Assembly: GCF_012912005.1 (NCBI RefSeq)
Contig: NZ_JABBEA010000016.1
Location: forward strand, 1-64,000
Source: Paenibacillus sp. SZ31
GTDB lineage: Bacteria; Bacillota; Bacilli; Paenibacillales; Paenibacillaceae
Direction: 5' to 3'
DNA length: 64,000 bases
Shown here: positions 8,650 to 17,763 of the stretch, in pieces
How positions within the stretch are numbered: the stretch's first letter is position 1
How the letters are laid out: each line of letters opens with the position of its first letter
Notes under the pieces: generated by a model
The model's input: the letters and a program-made list of their open reading frames with translations, nothing else
The model's database searches: none
What the model was told of the DNA's origin: nothing
Program-made: the position numbers and the translations under genes

Positions 8650-9743
8650 TGAAATATGATTATTTAATTGTGGGCGGAGGACCATTTGGTGCAGTGTTTG
8701 CATACGAGGCGACGAAACAGAATAAAAAATGCCTAGTGATCGATAGGCGTGATCATATTGGGGGCAACATTTATACCGAGCAGGTTGAAGGTATAAATGT
8801 ACACAAATATGGAGCACATATTTTTCATACTAACGATAAGGAAGTATGGGAATACGTCAATCGTTTTGCGACCTTTAACCGTTATACAAACTCTCCCATA
8901 GCCAATTTTAAAGGTGAGATATACAACCTGCCTTTTAATATGAATACCTTCTATCAATTATGGGGAGTTACTGATCCAACAGAAGCAGCTAAAAGAATAG
9001 AATCACAGCGCTTGGAGTGCGAAGATCCAAAAAATCTTGAGGAGCAGGCGCTCTCATTAGTTGGGCGTGATATATATGAAAAATTGATTCAAGGGTATAC
9101 AGAAAAACAATGGGGGCGTAGCTGCAAGGAACTTCCAGCATTCATTATTAAGCGTCTGCCTGTTCGTTTCACTTGGGATAATAACTATTTTAATGATCAG
9201 TATCAAGGAATACCTGTTGGAGGATATACGCCGATCATCGAAAAATTGCTTGAAGGCAGCGAAGTTAGATTGAATACGGACTATTTTGCCCAAAGAGAAT
9301 ACTTTGATCGGATTGCCACGAAGATTGTTTATACAGGAATGCTTGATGAATTCTATGGCTACCAATTCGGATCACTTGAATATCGTACGTTGAATTTCGA
9401 CTCGGAAATTCTGGACAAATCGAATTATCAAGGGAACGCTGTTGTGAATTATACAGATCGGGAAACGCCATTTACCCGTATAATTGAACATAAACATTTT
9501 GAATTTGGTACTCAGCCTAAAACAGTCGTTACACGCGAGTATTCAAAAGAGTATGAACAGGGGGATGAACCCTACTATCCGGTTAATGATCAAAAAAATA
9601 ATAAGAGTTACTTGAGTTATAAGGAGCTTGCAGATCAAGAGGTAAACGTGATCTTTGGCGGTAGACTAGCTGAATATAAGTATTATGATATGTGGCAAAT
9701 CGTCAGAAATGCGCTGGATACAGTAAGAAATGAACTGAAATAA
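8649..9743 (+). CDS. glf: UDP-galactopyranose mutase
   Basis: Converts UDP-galactopyranose to UDP-galactofuranose, a flavoenzyme reaction that supplies Galf for surface glycans. The 364-residue length is typical. Seen: the N-terminal dinucleotide motif GGGPFG (9-14), the FAD-binding acidic residue in VIDRRDHIGGN, the HKYGAHIFHT signature and the GYTEKQWG segment. Presence of Glf implies that the polymer made here contains galactofuranose. No Galf transferase can be assigned with certainty; one of the three GT2 proteins downstream is the natural candidate. Confidence 0.95.
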   Translation: MKYDYLIVGGGPFGAVFAYEATKQNKKCLVIDRRDHIGGNIYTEQVEGINVHKYGAHIFHTNDKEVWEYVNRFATFNRYTNSPIANFKGEIYNLPFNMNTFYQLWGVTDPTEAAKRIESQRLECEDPKNLEEQALSLVGRDIYEKLIQGYTEKQWGRSCKELPAFIIKRLPVRFTWDNNYFNDQYQGIPVGGYTPIIEKLLEGSEVRLNTDYFAQREYFDRIATKIVYTGMLDEFYGYQFGSLEYRTLNFDSEILDKSNYQGNAVVNYTDRETPFTRIIEHKHFEFGTQPKTVVTREYSKEYEQGDEPYYPVNDQKNNKSYLSYKELADQEVNVIFGGRLAEYKYYDMWQIVRNALDTVRNELK

Positions 9744-9817
9744 ACTTAGATCAGATCAGCGGTTTAAATTACGATTCCATAAATAGGGCCAGAAACGAGA
9801 GCGGGGGATGGAAAGCT

Positions 9818-11131
9818 TTGAAGATTTCATTGATGGGTTTAGCAGGGATGAAGATACGGGCAGGCGATGGCCTGCAAGAACTGGGATACCCGGAAATGCT
9901 GAGTACTCCTGTATTTTATCTCGCACAGCCCGGCGATCAGATAAGGCTCATCGATTTACAGTATAAGTTTAATGTTGCAACGTATACACCCAAGATCGAA
10001 GATCGTTGGATTTATACGTATGATTATGCCCCCGAAGAGAGCTGGACGGTTTATCGACAGGATTTGAATGGGGACACTTACAGGCAAGATCATTATACTT
10101 TTTCAGGGTGTGTTTATTTTCGAATATGCCTGCGGAAGATGGATGGAACAGAATTTGAAGGCCGTGAGGATATCGATCATATTCTTTCTTTTGAGAGAGA
10201 AAAGCCTTACTTGTATGAAATGAAGGCTTGGTTGAAAAACGAAATAGAACGGGTGTCGAAGTGTATTATGGATATACAGGAAAAGGGTGAACTATCCTTT
10301 GTGCTGTTGACAGATACACATTATACAGTAAATGGGACTTGGGATGATACATCTGCTTCCATCCAAGGACTGCATAGAGAACTAGGGTTTGATGGAATTA
10401 TTCACCTTGGTGATTTCACGGACGGTATGACAACACGTGAGGTTAGCCGACATTATGTAGAGCAGGTCTTTAATGATTTAAGAAAATGTGAAATTCCTGT
10501 TTGGGCAGCGCTTGGCAATCATGACACAAACTACTTTAAAAATAATCCAGAACCGTTTTCGTTAAAAGAGCAGTGCGAGCTTTATTTAGGCAGAGATGAA
10601 CCAAGATATACTATTGATTTTGAGTCTCAAAGACTACGTTTCATATTTCTGGATTCTTTCGATCCAAATGAATCATTACGATATGGATACAATACAGCAT
10701 GCATTCAGTGGCTATCTGAACAATTGAAAAACACACCTGATGATTGGAGAGTTATCGTATTTTCCCATGTTGCGCCTGTTCGCCGATTACAGTACTGGGC
10801 AACAGAAATACGTGGCGAAGAAGAACTGATGGCAGTATTACATGATCATTCGGCTAAAATTATGGCTTTCATCAATGGTCATAATCATGCGGATCTAATA
10901 GATAATACAGAAGGCGTTCCCATTTTATCGATATTAAATTCAAAATGTGAAGCTTTTACAGAATATAAGTCAGAAGGTTTTATCACTCCTAATCGCAAAA
11001 TTGGCGATACTTCGCAAGAAGCATTTGACATTATGCTTGTGAACACAGATAAAAGACAGATACGTTTTGTGAGATTTGGCGCGGGTAAAGACAAGATCGT
11101 TACACACGGAAGGGCGGAGTGGCTTATATGA
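9818..11131 (+). CDS. Calcineurin-like metallophosphoesterase
   Basis: Start is TTG (9818), with GGGGATGG a few bases upstream; no nearby ATG is in frame. The 437-residue protein has an N-terminal beta-rich region (1-150) and a metallophosphoesterase domain with the full motif set: TDTHYT (about 164), GDFTDG (about 197), GNHD (about 232), a histidine in FSHV (about 315) and GHNH (about 353). These bind a two-metal centre that cleaves phosphomonoesters or diesters. No signal peptide is seen, so it is probably cytoplasmic. Next to a GDPD and LicD genes it may trim or recycle phosphodiester precursors (inference). It overlaps the next gene by 4 bp (ATGA). Confidence 0.88.
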   Translation: MKISLMGLAGMKIRAGDGLQELGYPEMLSTPVFYLAQPGDQIRLIDLQYKFNVATYTPKIEDRWIYTYDYAPEESWTVYRQDLNGDTYRQDHYTFSGCVYFRICLRKMDGTEFEGREDIDHILSFEREKPYLYEMKAWLKNEIERVSKCIMDIQEKGELSFVLLTDTHYTVNGTWDDTSASIQGLHRELGFDGIIHLGDFTDGMTTREVSRHYVEQVFNDLRKCEIPVWAALGNHDTNYFKNNPEPFSLKEQCELYLGRDEPRYTIDFESQRLRFIFLDSFDPNESLRYGYNTACIQWLSEQLKNTPDDWRVIVFSHVAPVRRLQYWATEIRGEEELMAVLHDHSAKIMAFINGHNHADLIDNTEGVPILSILNSKCEAFTEYKSEGFITPNRKIGDTSQEAFDIMLVNTDKRQIRFVRFGAGKDKIVTHGRAEWLI

Positions 11132-11868
11132 AAATATGGGGACATCGTGGGGCCTATTCTTCCGCGCCAGAAAATACGCTTGCTGGTTTTCAAATGGCAG
11201 CCCAGATGGGCGCTGACGGAGTAGAACTTGATATTCAGCTTACCAAGGATAAAGAGGTCGTCGTCATTCACGACGAAACCATTGACCGAACGAGCAATGG
11301 CCAAGGGAGGGTAAAAGACTTTACCCTATCTGAAATAAAGAAGCTCAACTTCAATAAAAGCGGTCGAACTGAGCCTCTCTTTATGGAAGTGCCGACGCTG
11401 GAAGAAGTATTAGAATTATTGAACAGAACAGGAATGACGATCAATATAGAGTTGAAAACAGGTGTCATCTATTACGATGGCATTGAGTCTATTGCGTTAA
11501 AATTAGTAGAAAAGTACGGTATGAGCGATAGAATTATATGGTCGTCATTTAACCACTATTCTGTTCAAAAAATAAAGCTGCTTGAGCCAGATTCACAAAC
11601 CGCATTGTTATGTGGTGGAGGGATATTAGTCACTGGTGAGCAATGCGAAAAGGTTGGAGCTGAAGCGTTACATCCGAGTGTGCATATGTTGCGGTATCCT
11701 TCTTTGGTGGAAGATTGCAACAAGAGGGGAATATTAATACGCCCGTGGACAGTAACAAATGATGAGGAAATTAAGCTTGCAGAAAATATTGAGGTAGATT
11801 CAGTAATTGTTAACCGAATTGACTGGGCAAAGGATGTTTTAGCATATGGAAAATCAGATGAAATTTAA
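11128..11868 (+). CDS. Glycerophosphodiester phosphodiesterase
   Basis: Hydrolyses glycerophosphodiesters to sn-glycerol 3-phosphate and an alcohol. The start is ATG at 11128 in an ATGA overlap with the previous stop, with GGCGGAG upstream; a GTG at 11119 is less likely. The 246-residue length fits the cytoplasmic UgpQ type. Seen: the N-terminal catalytic HRGAYSSAPENT (H6), metal ligands in VELDIQ, and the second catalytic histidine in VVIHDETIDRTSNG. In this locus it could supply glycerol 3-phosphate for the cytidylyltransferases downstream (inference). Confidence 0.93.
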   Translation: MKIWGHRGAYSSAPENTLAGFQMAAQMGADGVELDIQLTKDKEVVVIHDETIDRTSNGQGRVKDFTLSEIKKLNFNKSGRTEPLFMEVPTLEEVLELLNRTGMTINIELKTGVIYYDGIESIALKLVEKYGMSDRIIWSSFNHYSVQKIKLLEPDSQTALLCGGGILVTGEQCEKVGAEALHPSVHMLRYPSLVEDCNKRGILIRPWTVTNDEEIKLAENIEVDSVIVNRIDWAKDVLAYGKSDEI

Positions 11869-12697
11869 TCATATGAAAACAGGCCCACTTACTAAAGGGG
11901 ATCTAAGAGCCGTTCAACTCATACAAATTGAAATGTTGACAGAAGTGGATCGAATATGCCGCTCGCACAATATTAATTATGCTATGATCGGCGGCACGAT
12001 GCTTGGTGCTATACGCCATAAAGGTTATATACCGTGGGACGATGATGCAGATATTGGTCTGCTTCGAGCAGAATATGAGAAATTCCGCCAAGTTTGTGAA
12101 ACGGATTTGGATCATAGCCGGTTTTACTTTCAAGACATGCGGGCAACTCCCGGTTATCGTTGGGGATATGGGAAAATTAGAAGAAAAGATACGTTCTTCC
12201 TCAGGGAAGGACAGGCTCACATGCCATACGAATCCGGGATTTTTATTGATATATTTCCGTTTGATAACGTCCCTGACGGGAAATTGGCTGAGAAGATGCA
12301 TAATCTTCACTGTACAATAATTCGAAAAGTTTTATGGTCAGAGGTAGGCAAGAAAATAGACAAAAATTTACTCATGCGGGGTGTGTACTTCTTGCTTAGC
12401 AAGATACCTCTCAAAATGGTTTCCAGTCATCTATTGCGTTTTGCCGACAAGGGAAATCGTAATAAATGCCAGCGTGTAAGGACGATCACGTTTCCCGCTC
12501 CTGATAAGTATAGCGAGGGGATGGGTGAGTGGTTTGAGCAAACCGCGGAGTATTCATTTGAAAATCTTACTCTACTGGGACATCGTAATTATGATGCATA
12601 CTTAAAGCATAAATTTGGTGAATATATGACACTTCCCCCTGAAAGTGAAAGAAAGTCGCATCCTGTTTCATATTATAGAATTTTGGATGAAACGTAA
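11846..12697 (+). CDS. LicD-family phosphotransferase
   Basis: LicD proteins are nucleotidyltransferase-fold enzymes that move phosphocholine or another phospho-alcohol from a CDP donor to a surface glycan. The signature is plain at about 49-73: GGTMLGAIRHKGYIPWDDD followed by ADIG, which gives the metal-binding acidic cluster; a second part, FIDIFPFDNVPD, follows near 131-143. The start at 11846 overlaps the GDPD gene by 23 bp; ATGs at 11858 and 11873 are alternatives without clear ribosome binding sites. No choline kinase or LicC is present in the window, so the transferred group may be glycerol phosphate or another alcohol phosphate. Confidence 0.9.
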   Translation: MENQMKFNHMKTGPLTKGDLRAVQLIQIEMLTEVDRICRSHNINYAMIGGTMLGAIRHKGYIPWDDDADIGLLRAEYEKFRQVCETDLDHSRFYFQDMRATPGYRWGYGKIRRKDTFFLREGQAHMPYESGIFIDIFPFDNVPDGKLAEKMHNLHCTIIRKVLWSEVGKKIDKNLLMRGVYFLLSKIPLKMVSSHLLRFADKGNRNKCQRVRTITFPAPDKYSEGMGEWFEQTAEYSFENLTLLGHRNYDAYLKHKFGEYMTLPPESERKSHPVSYYRILDET

Positions 12698-12746
12698 TTT
12701 CAGTCAGTAAATCCATTCATAAAATAAGTAAAAGGTAGTGCATCCT

Positions 12747-14300
12747 ATGTTAAGTAGTACATTAAGACAATACTATGAAAACTCTCCGTGGAAAGATTCA
12801 GTCTTCTGCTGGTATCCATTTGAAAATGGAGTTACCTATGAAATAGTCACGGATCCAAAGGATTTATCTGTTGAAGCTTTGGTAATGTACAAACAAAAGT
12901 TGGATTTGCACGGCCGCTTGCTCTTAGTGTATGAGAATCCCTTTGCTTTGCGATATTGGGCAGGCAAAAGAGCAACAAATACAGGAGTTCCTTATGATAC
13001 GCTGTTTGGGCGTGGAGATAAGCCACTCCCTAGTAAGGCAGAACTGCAAACACGTTTGAAACTTGCTGGCTTTGAAGGACAAAAGTGGTTTTACCCGTTA
13101 ACAGATCAATATTTTACAAGGGAGGTATACTCAGAAAACTACCTTCCTGATGAATTTTTAAATCAACGATTTGTTCCGTATGTAAGAGATGATATATCTT
13201 TACAATTTGACGAACGTCCACTCTATCGTGAGGTCATTCGCGGTGGAGCGTTTGAATTTATGTGCGGTGCATATTTCGTTGAGGCACGGGTTTGCAAAGA
13301 TGATGAACCATGCGCAGTGGATTATGCGGCAGTCACGGTTTATCGTGAACCTGCAAAACGCTTTGCCACAACGGTTCGTGGTGACGGTACGGTACATAAG
13401 ACGCCCCTTCATCCGGACGGCAAAGCAAGTATGCTGAGGACTTTGTGTAATCACGATGAACTGATGGGTCTTGGAGTAAACGTAATTAAGATGAAGATAG
13501 AAAACGGTTCGTTAATCATGCCGCGTTTAAACTTGCCTACACTGTGGGATTATTGGGCAAAGAAACTCTCAGATGGAACATTTGATTTCCAGGAGATGAT
13601 TGCCCAGTTTGACCGAATTCAAGAAGCTATAACGAAGGCTGCAGAGACTGGTAAATGCTTCTGGGAGCTGGTTCCAGCAAATTGTTTTTATGACGAACGA
13701 AATGATGAAATGATTTTTATTGATCAGGAATATTACTGGGAAGATGTCTCACCTGAGGTTGCACTTACAAGGGCATTATTGTCACTAGTCTATTCTCCGG
13801 CGTTTAGTGCAGATGTACGTAGGGATACCTGGCTTGAAATCTTAAAAAAACGTTATGGTATTTCAGATCGATTTAATCTGTTGTCACACCAAGCTAGTTT
13901 CCAAACGTATACAGAAGTATTTGGAAATGAGACGCTCCCGCTTGAGCTTGAAACGGAGCAGTCGATGAAAAGGATAGAAAGAGTGCGCCGTTATAACCGT
14001 TTTCTTCCTGTTATTACAAAATTGGATGATATGGGGATAAAACGCTCAGCGATCTATGGATTTGGTAAACGGGGAATGGCTTTGAAGCAGGTTTTTGACG
14101 ATAATGGGATCGTTGTGACAAATATATTAGATAAAAATCTAAATAATATCGAAGATATCGGCAAGAATCTTGCGTTGAGTAACTCTGAAATTTTAATTGT
14201 AAGTCTTTTAGAGGGCGAGGCAATCAAAAAGGATTTGCTTGAGGAATTAACTATACCTATATATACCTTGGGAGAATTAATCGGTGAACAAACTAAATGA
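12747..14300 (+). CDS. Multidomain protein: degenerate methyltransferase-like N-terminus, unknown core, C-terminal Rossmann module
   Basis: ATG at 12747 is chosen over GTG at 12738, because AAAGG at 12731-12735 is too close to the GTG. The first 100 residues (with GRLLLVYENPFALRYWAG) resemble the second half of a class I SAM-dependent methyltransferase, but no SAM-binding glycine motif is present. Residues about 110-410 form a domain I do not recognise; a segment with VPANCFYDERNDEMIFIDQE could be a kinase-like loop. The last 100 residues (IYGFGKRGMALKQVFDDNG) are the GxGxxG module shared by seven proteins of this locus. It overlaps the next LicD gene by 17 bp. No specific function can be given. 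Confidence 0.75.
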   Translation: MLSSTLRQYYENSPWKDSVFCWYPFENGVTYEIVTDPKDLSVEALVMYKQKLDLHGRLLLVYENPFALRYWAGKRATNTGVPYDTLFGRGDKPLPSKAELQTRLKLAGFEGQKWFYPLTDQYFTREVYSENYLPDEFLNQRFVPYVRDDISLQFDERPLYREVIRGGAFEFMCGAYFVEARVCKDDEPCAVDYAAVTVYREPAKRFATTVRGDGTVHKTPLHPDGKASMLRTLCNHDELMGLGVNVIKMKIENGSLIMPRLNLPTLWDYWAKKLSDGTFDFQEMIAQFDRIQEAITKAAETGKCFWELVPANCFYDERNDEMIFIDQEYYWEDVSPEVALTRALLSLVYSPAFSADVRRDTWLEILKKRYGISDRFNLLSHQASFQTYTEVFGNETLPLELETEQSMKRIERVRRYNRFLPVITKLDDMGIKRSAIYGFGKRGMALKQVFDDNGIVVTNILDKNLNNIEDIGKNLALSNSEILIVSLLEGEAIKKDLLEELTIPIYTLGELIGEQTK

Positions 14301-15435
14301 TTTACAGGCTGTCGAGCTAGATATTCTTAAAGAGTTTGCACGAGTTGCCAAACGTGAGGATTTAACTTGGTTTACTATGTTTGGCACACTTCTGGGTGCA
14401 GTACGTCATAATGGATTTATCCCATGGGATGACGATATTGATATTGCCCTGCCACGTAAAGAGTATGAACGTTTAAGACTTTCCCAACATTGGTTTAGTG
14501 AACCTTATTTCCTGCAAACACCGCAAAATGACCCTTACGCTGCTCCTCATTTTATAAGACTGCGGCGAAGTGATACGGCTGTTCTTGTAAACTTTCCTAA
14601 TGGGCACACACGAGGTGGCCATATGGGAGCCTATATCGATATCCTTCCGCTTGATGATATGCCAAATGGTGATGTTGCCAAGGATGTTCAAGATACCGCT
14701 CTGAAAATGCAAAAGCAAATGTATGCTTCGGCTGCGCTTGATGAATGTGAGGGTGCTGAGATCTCTGAAGGTAAAGAATATTTCTGTTATGGTGCCGGGG
14801 GGATTTCAGGACAATACGATTTTCTTGCAGAGCGGTATGAGCGTTTCTGCTCAAAGTATTCTAACCAGTTATACTATGCAATCCCTGTTCTCGGGGGAGA
14901 GTATGGTAAAAGGGTATATGATAAAAAATGGTTTTCTGAAAGTATGGAAATGGATTTTGAGGACTTAAAAATTCCCGTACCCGTAGGCTATAAGGAAACA
15001 TTAATTGCGTCTTATCCAGGGGGATTATATGAACCGGATTTGAAAGATCGCACCCCTAAACATGGGAAGTCTACTATTATAGATGTAAGTCGGCCTTACA
15101 CGCATTATGTTCGCCGTTATACTGACATGTTGAATGGAATTGAAGATAAGAAGATTTATATTTTCGGTGCGGGCGATAGCCTTCGGATTTGGATGGAACG
15201 TTACAGTAAAGATCTGCAGGTCGTTTGTGCATTCGATAATAGAAAAGATGCATGGGGGAGTTGCGCATATGGTGTTCCTGTTCGTTCTCCTTCAGAATTG
15301 CCTGGGCTAATAGATGAGAATTCACGGCTTATTATCGCAAGTGTTTATCACAAAGAAATAGCCAAACAGCTTGAGCGAATGAATGTAAAGGAATACTTCT
15401 TTTTCATTGATGGATTAAAATATTGTTTCTGCTAG
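14284..15435 (+). CDS. LicD-family phosphotransferase with C-terminal Rossmann-like module
   Basis: GTG start inside the end of the preceding gene, so probably translationally coupled. The LicD signature GTLLGAVRHNGFIPWDDDID lies near 34-53, followed by YIDILPLDDMP near 116-126. Residues about 288-383 add the recurring module (IYIFGAGDSLRIWMERYS, then a C-terminal RLIIASVYHKEIAKQL), so the protein is about 100 residues longer than the LicD at 11846. Two LicD proteins in one locus suggest two decorations or two acceptor positions. Confidence 0.9.
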   Translation: MNKLNDLQAVELDILKEFARVAKREDLTWFTMFGTLLGAVRHNGFIPWDDDIDIALPRKEYERLRLSQHWFSEPYFLQTPQNDPYAAPHFIRLRRSDTAVLVNFPNGHTRGGHMGAYIDILPLDDMPNGDVAKDVQDTALKMQKQMYASAALDECEGAEISEGKEYFCYGAGGISGQYDFLAERYERFCSKYSNQLYYAIPVLGGEYGKRVYDKKWFSESMEMDFEDLKIPVPVGYKETLIASYPGGLYEPDLKDRTPKHGKSTIIDVSRPYTHYVRRYTDMLNGIEDKKIYIFGAGDSLRIWMERYSKDLQVVCAFDNRKDAWGSCAYGVPVRSPSELPGLIDENSRLIIASVYHKEIAKQLERMNVKEYFFFIDGLKYCFC

Positions 15436-15581
15436 GGAAGTTAATGTATTCAGGAATTAAACAAATTCTGGAGGAGGTTATTATAAAAAATAAGCAACGG
15501 TACCTTTAAATAGAATATGTGGAAAAGGTATTTGAAGTCATTTGCCTTAGCGAGCTAATAATAGAATTGGAGGATTAAAAG

Positions 15582-16367
15582 TTGCTAGCATCAGAGACTA
15601 ATAAACAGTGGGACGTAGGGTATATCTCAGGCTCCTTTGATATGTTCCATGTCGGGCATCTGAATTTAATCCGCCAAGCGAGGAAACGGTGCAACAAGCT
15701 AATTGTTGGCGTTCTTACAGATGAATTGGTATCCAAAAGTAAAAATAAATGGCCTACTATACCAATTCATGATCGCTTGCAAATAATTGCAGCGCTTAAA
15801 TATGTGGACGAGGTTGACATCACGACTGAATTACTGCTTCATAAGCGTAATGCATTAGAAAAGTACGGATTCGATGCTATGTTTAGCGGTGATGATCATA
15901 TTTCCGATGGTTGGGCTTTTGATGAAGATGAACTTAAAATGTTAGGCGTTGACTTAGTTTTCTTTCCGTACACCAAAAAAGTATCTAGCAGCCACTTGCA
16001 AGAGATTACATTGCCTCCCAGGGCTGAGCATGCGGGTAAAGTGAAAAAAATCGGTGATGGCATCCAATTTTTATTTCCCTTTGACAAGGTGGATAAGAAC
16101 GAACGAATTATCATCTACGGAATTGGCAAGGTCGGTGAACAATATTACCGCCAGTTGTCTGAGCTGAATTTCTGCGAAATTGTCGCTTTTGCAGATACTT
16201 ATGCTAAGCCTGGCGATTGTTTTAATGGACAACGCTGCCTGACAGCTGAGGAGGTACGTTCAATGGAACAGCACTATGATCGCATTGTGATTGCTTCTAC
16301 AACTTATCATTCGCAAATTATATCACGTTTACGTTCAATAGGAATTGAACCGGGGAGAATTGTATGA
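15582..16367 (+). CDS. Cytidylyltransferase (TagD-like) with C-terminal Rossmann-like module
   Basis: TTG start with GGAGG 7 bases upstream. Residues about 8-140 are a nucleotidyltransferase of the glycerol-3-phosphate cytidylyltransferase superfamily, with the HxGH catalytic motif in GSFDMFHVGHLN and the second motif as SSSHLQE. TagD makes CDP-glycerol from CTP and glycerol 3-phosphate; the substrate here may be that or a related phospho-alcohol. Residues about 169-261 carry the recurring module (IIIYGIGKVGEQYYRQL ... IVIASTTYHSQI). The gap of 146 bp upstream is the largest in this part of the locus. It overlaps the next gene by 4 bp (ATGA). Confidence 0.88.
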   Translation: MLASETNKQWDVGYISGSFDMFHVGHLNLIRQARKRCNKLIVGVLTDELVSKSKNKWPTIPIHDRLQIIAALKYVDEVDITTELLLHKRNALEKYGFDAMFSGDDHISDGWAFDEDELKMLGVDLVFFPYTKKVSSSHLQEITLPPRAEHAGKVKKIGDGIQFLFPFDKVDKNERIIIYGIGKVGEQYYRQLSELNFCEIVAFADTYAKPGDCFNGQRCLTAEEVRSMEQHYDRIVIASTTYHSQIISRLRSIGIEPGRIV

Positions 16368-17725
16368 AAAAAGTGATAACGTACGGAACTTTTGATTTAT
16401 TTCATGAAGGCCACCGCAGGTTACTTGAGCGTGCAAAAGCACTTGGTGACTATCTCATCGTAGGTGTTACCACTGAGCAATATGATATTCAGCGTGGAAA
16501 AATGAATGTTGTTGATTCTTTGATGCGTCGTATAGACAATGTGAGAAGTTGTGGTTATGCCGATGAAATCATTGTGGAGGATCATGAAAGTCAGAAAATT
16601 GGAGACGTTCAAAAGTTCAATATTGATACTTTTGTTGTCGGATCAGATTGGCGTGGCACATTCGATTATTTAAATGAATATTGTGAGGTTGTTTATCTCG
16701 AAAGAACAAAAGATGTCTCTAGCACAGAGCTTCGTATTGAAAGGCACAGAAGTATTAGGCTTGGTATCGTTGGTAGCGGTCGTATTGCGGAGAGAACGAT
16801 GTCGGAAGTGAAGTTTGTAAGTGGTATTACTGCGACCTCCGTATTTAATCCCCGTTTAAGTAGTGCGAAAGCTTTTGCAGAGCGATTTGATCTGGCTACA
16901 GCATTTGATAATTACGAGATTTTTCTAAATGAAGTGGATGGGGTTTATATTGCTTCACCTCACGAAACTCATTATGAATATGCACGTCAGGCTTTATTGG
17001 CAGGAAAGCATGTTCTTTGCGAAAAACCAATGGTTTTGAGGGGGGACGAAGCTCGTGAGTTGTATGATATAGCGCAGCAGACAGGTCTTGTATTAATGGA
17101 AGCCATTAAGACTGCATATGCCCCCAGCTTTCTGAATCTCTTGGCTATTGCCAAAAGTGGACGAATCGGAAAAATTTATGATGTGGAAGCGACATTTACA
17201 AAACTTGTACCGAATGACCCGGGTGCTAGGGAGTATCTCCCCACTGTTGGCGGCAGTTTTACGGAACTTGCAAGCTATAATCTTTTGCCGATCTTGAAGT
17301 TGCTGGGTACTAAGTTCAATGACCTACGGTTTGATTTTTTCAAAGGTCATAACGGTGTGGATATTTATACAAAAGGATATTTTCGCTTTGATGATGCAAT
17401 TGCTACAGTTAAAACCGGTATAGGTGTTAAAAGTGAAGGGCAGTTGCTGGTTTCCGGTACGAAAGGATATATACAAGTGAAATCACCTTGGTGGCTGACA
17501 AAAACATTCGAGGTATGTTATGAAAACTTCGAGCACAATGAAAGTTTCTCTGCACCGTTTCCCGGCTTTGGGATGCGCTTTGAGCTTGCTGACTTTGTTC
17601 GTAATATAAGTGAAATGACAAGACGTAACTATAAACTCACTGCTGAGGAATCAATAACGATGGCGAGCATTATGGAAAAGTTTTTGCAGGTGACAAGGGA
17701 TCCATCCAATTCATCTAAGTGCTGA
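16364..17725 (+). CDS. Cytidylyltransferase / Gfo-Idh-MocA oxidoreductase fusion
   Basis: Two enzymes in one 453-residue chain. Residues 1-128 are a TagD-like cytidylyltransferase (YGTFDLFHEGHRR, RTKDVSSTELR). Residues about 131-453 are an NAD(P)-dependent Gfo/Idh/MocA oxidoreductase (GIVGSGRIAERTM as the dinucleotide motif, LLAGKHVLCEKPM with the conserved lysine). The order, CDP activation plus reduction, recalls the TarIJ pair and fused Bcs1 that make CDP-ribitol from ribulose 5-phosphate, but from different families. An enzyme that reduces a keto-sugar phosphate and activates it as a CDP-alditol is a reasonable inference; the substrate is unknown. ATG start in an ATGA overlap. Confidence 0.88.
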   Translation: MKKVITYGTFDLFHEGHRRLLERAKALGDYLIVGVTTEQYDIQRGKMNVVDSLMRRIDNVRSCGYADEIIVEDHESQKIGDVQKFNIDTFVVGSDWRGTFDYLNEYCEVVYLERTKDVSSTELRIERHRSIRLGIVGSGRIAERTMSEVKFVSGITATSVFNPRLSSAKAFAERFDLATAFDNYEIFLNEVDGVYIASPHETHYEYARQALLAGKHVLCEKPMVLRGDEARELYDIAQQTGLVLMEAIKTAYAPSFLNLLAIAKSGRIGKIYDVEATFTKLVPNDPGAREYLPTVGGSFTELASYNLLPILKLLGTKFNDLRFDFFKGHNGVDIYTKGYFRFDDAIATVKTGIGVKSEGQLLVSGTKGYIQVKSPWWLTKTFEVCYENFEHNESFSAPFPGFGMRFELADFVRNISEMTRRNYKLTAEESITMASIMEKFLQVTRDPSNSSKC

Positions 17726-17763
17726 GTCGAAAATATAAATTATATTTAAAGGGAGTTAGTAAT

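Noticed and set aside
15444-15509. 21-codon ORF before the TagD-like gene, with a second fragment at about 15520-15580
   Set aside because: Too short to support; an AGGAGG-like string inside it has no start codon after it. Possibly debris of a lost small gene, but unproven.
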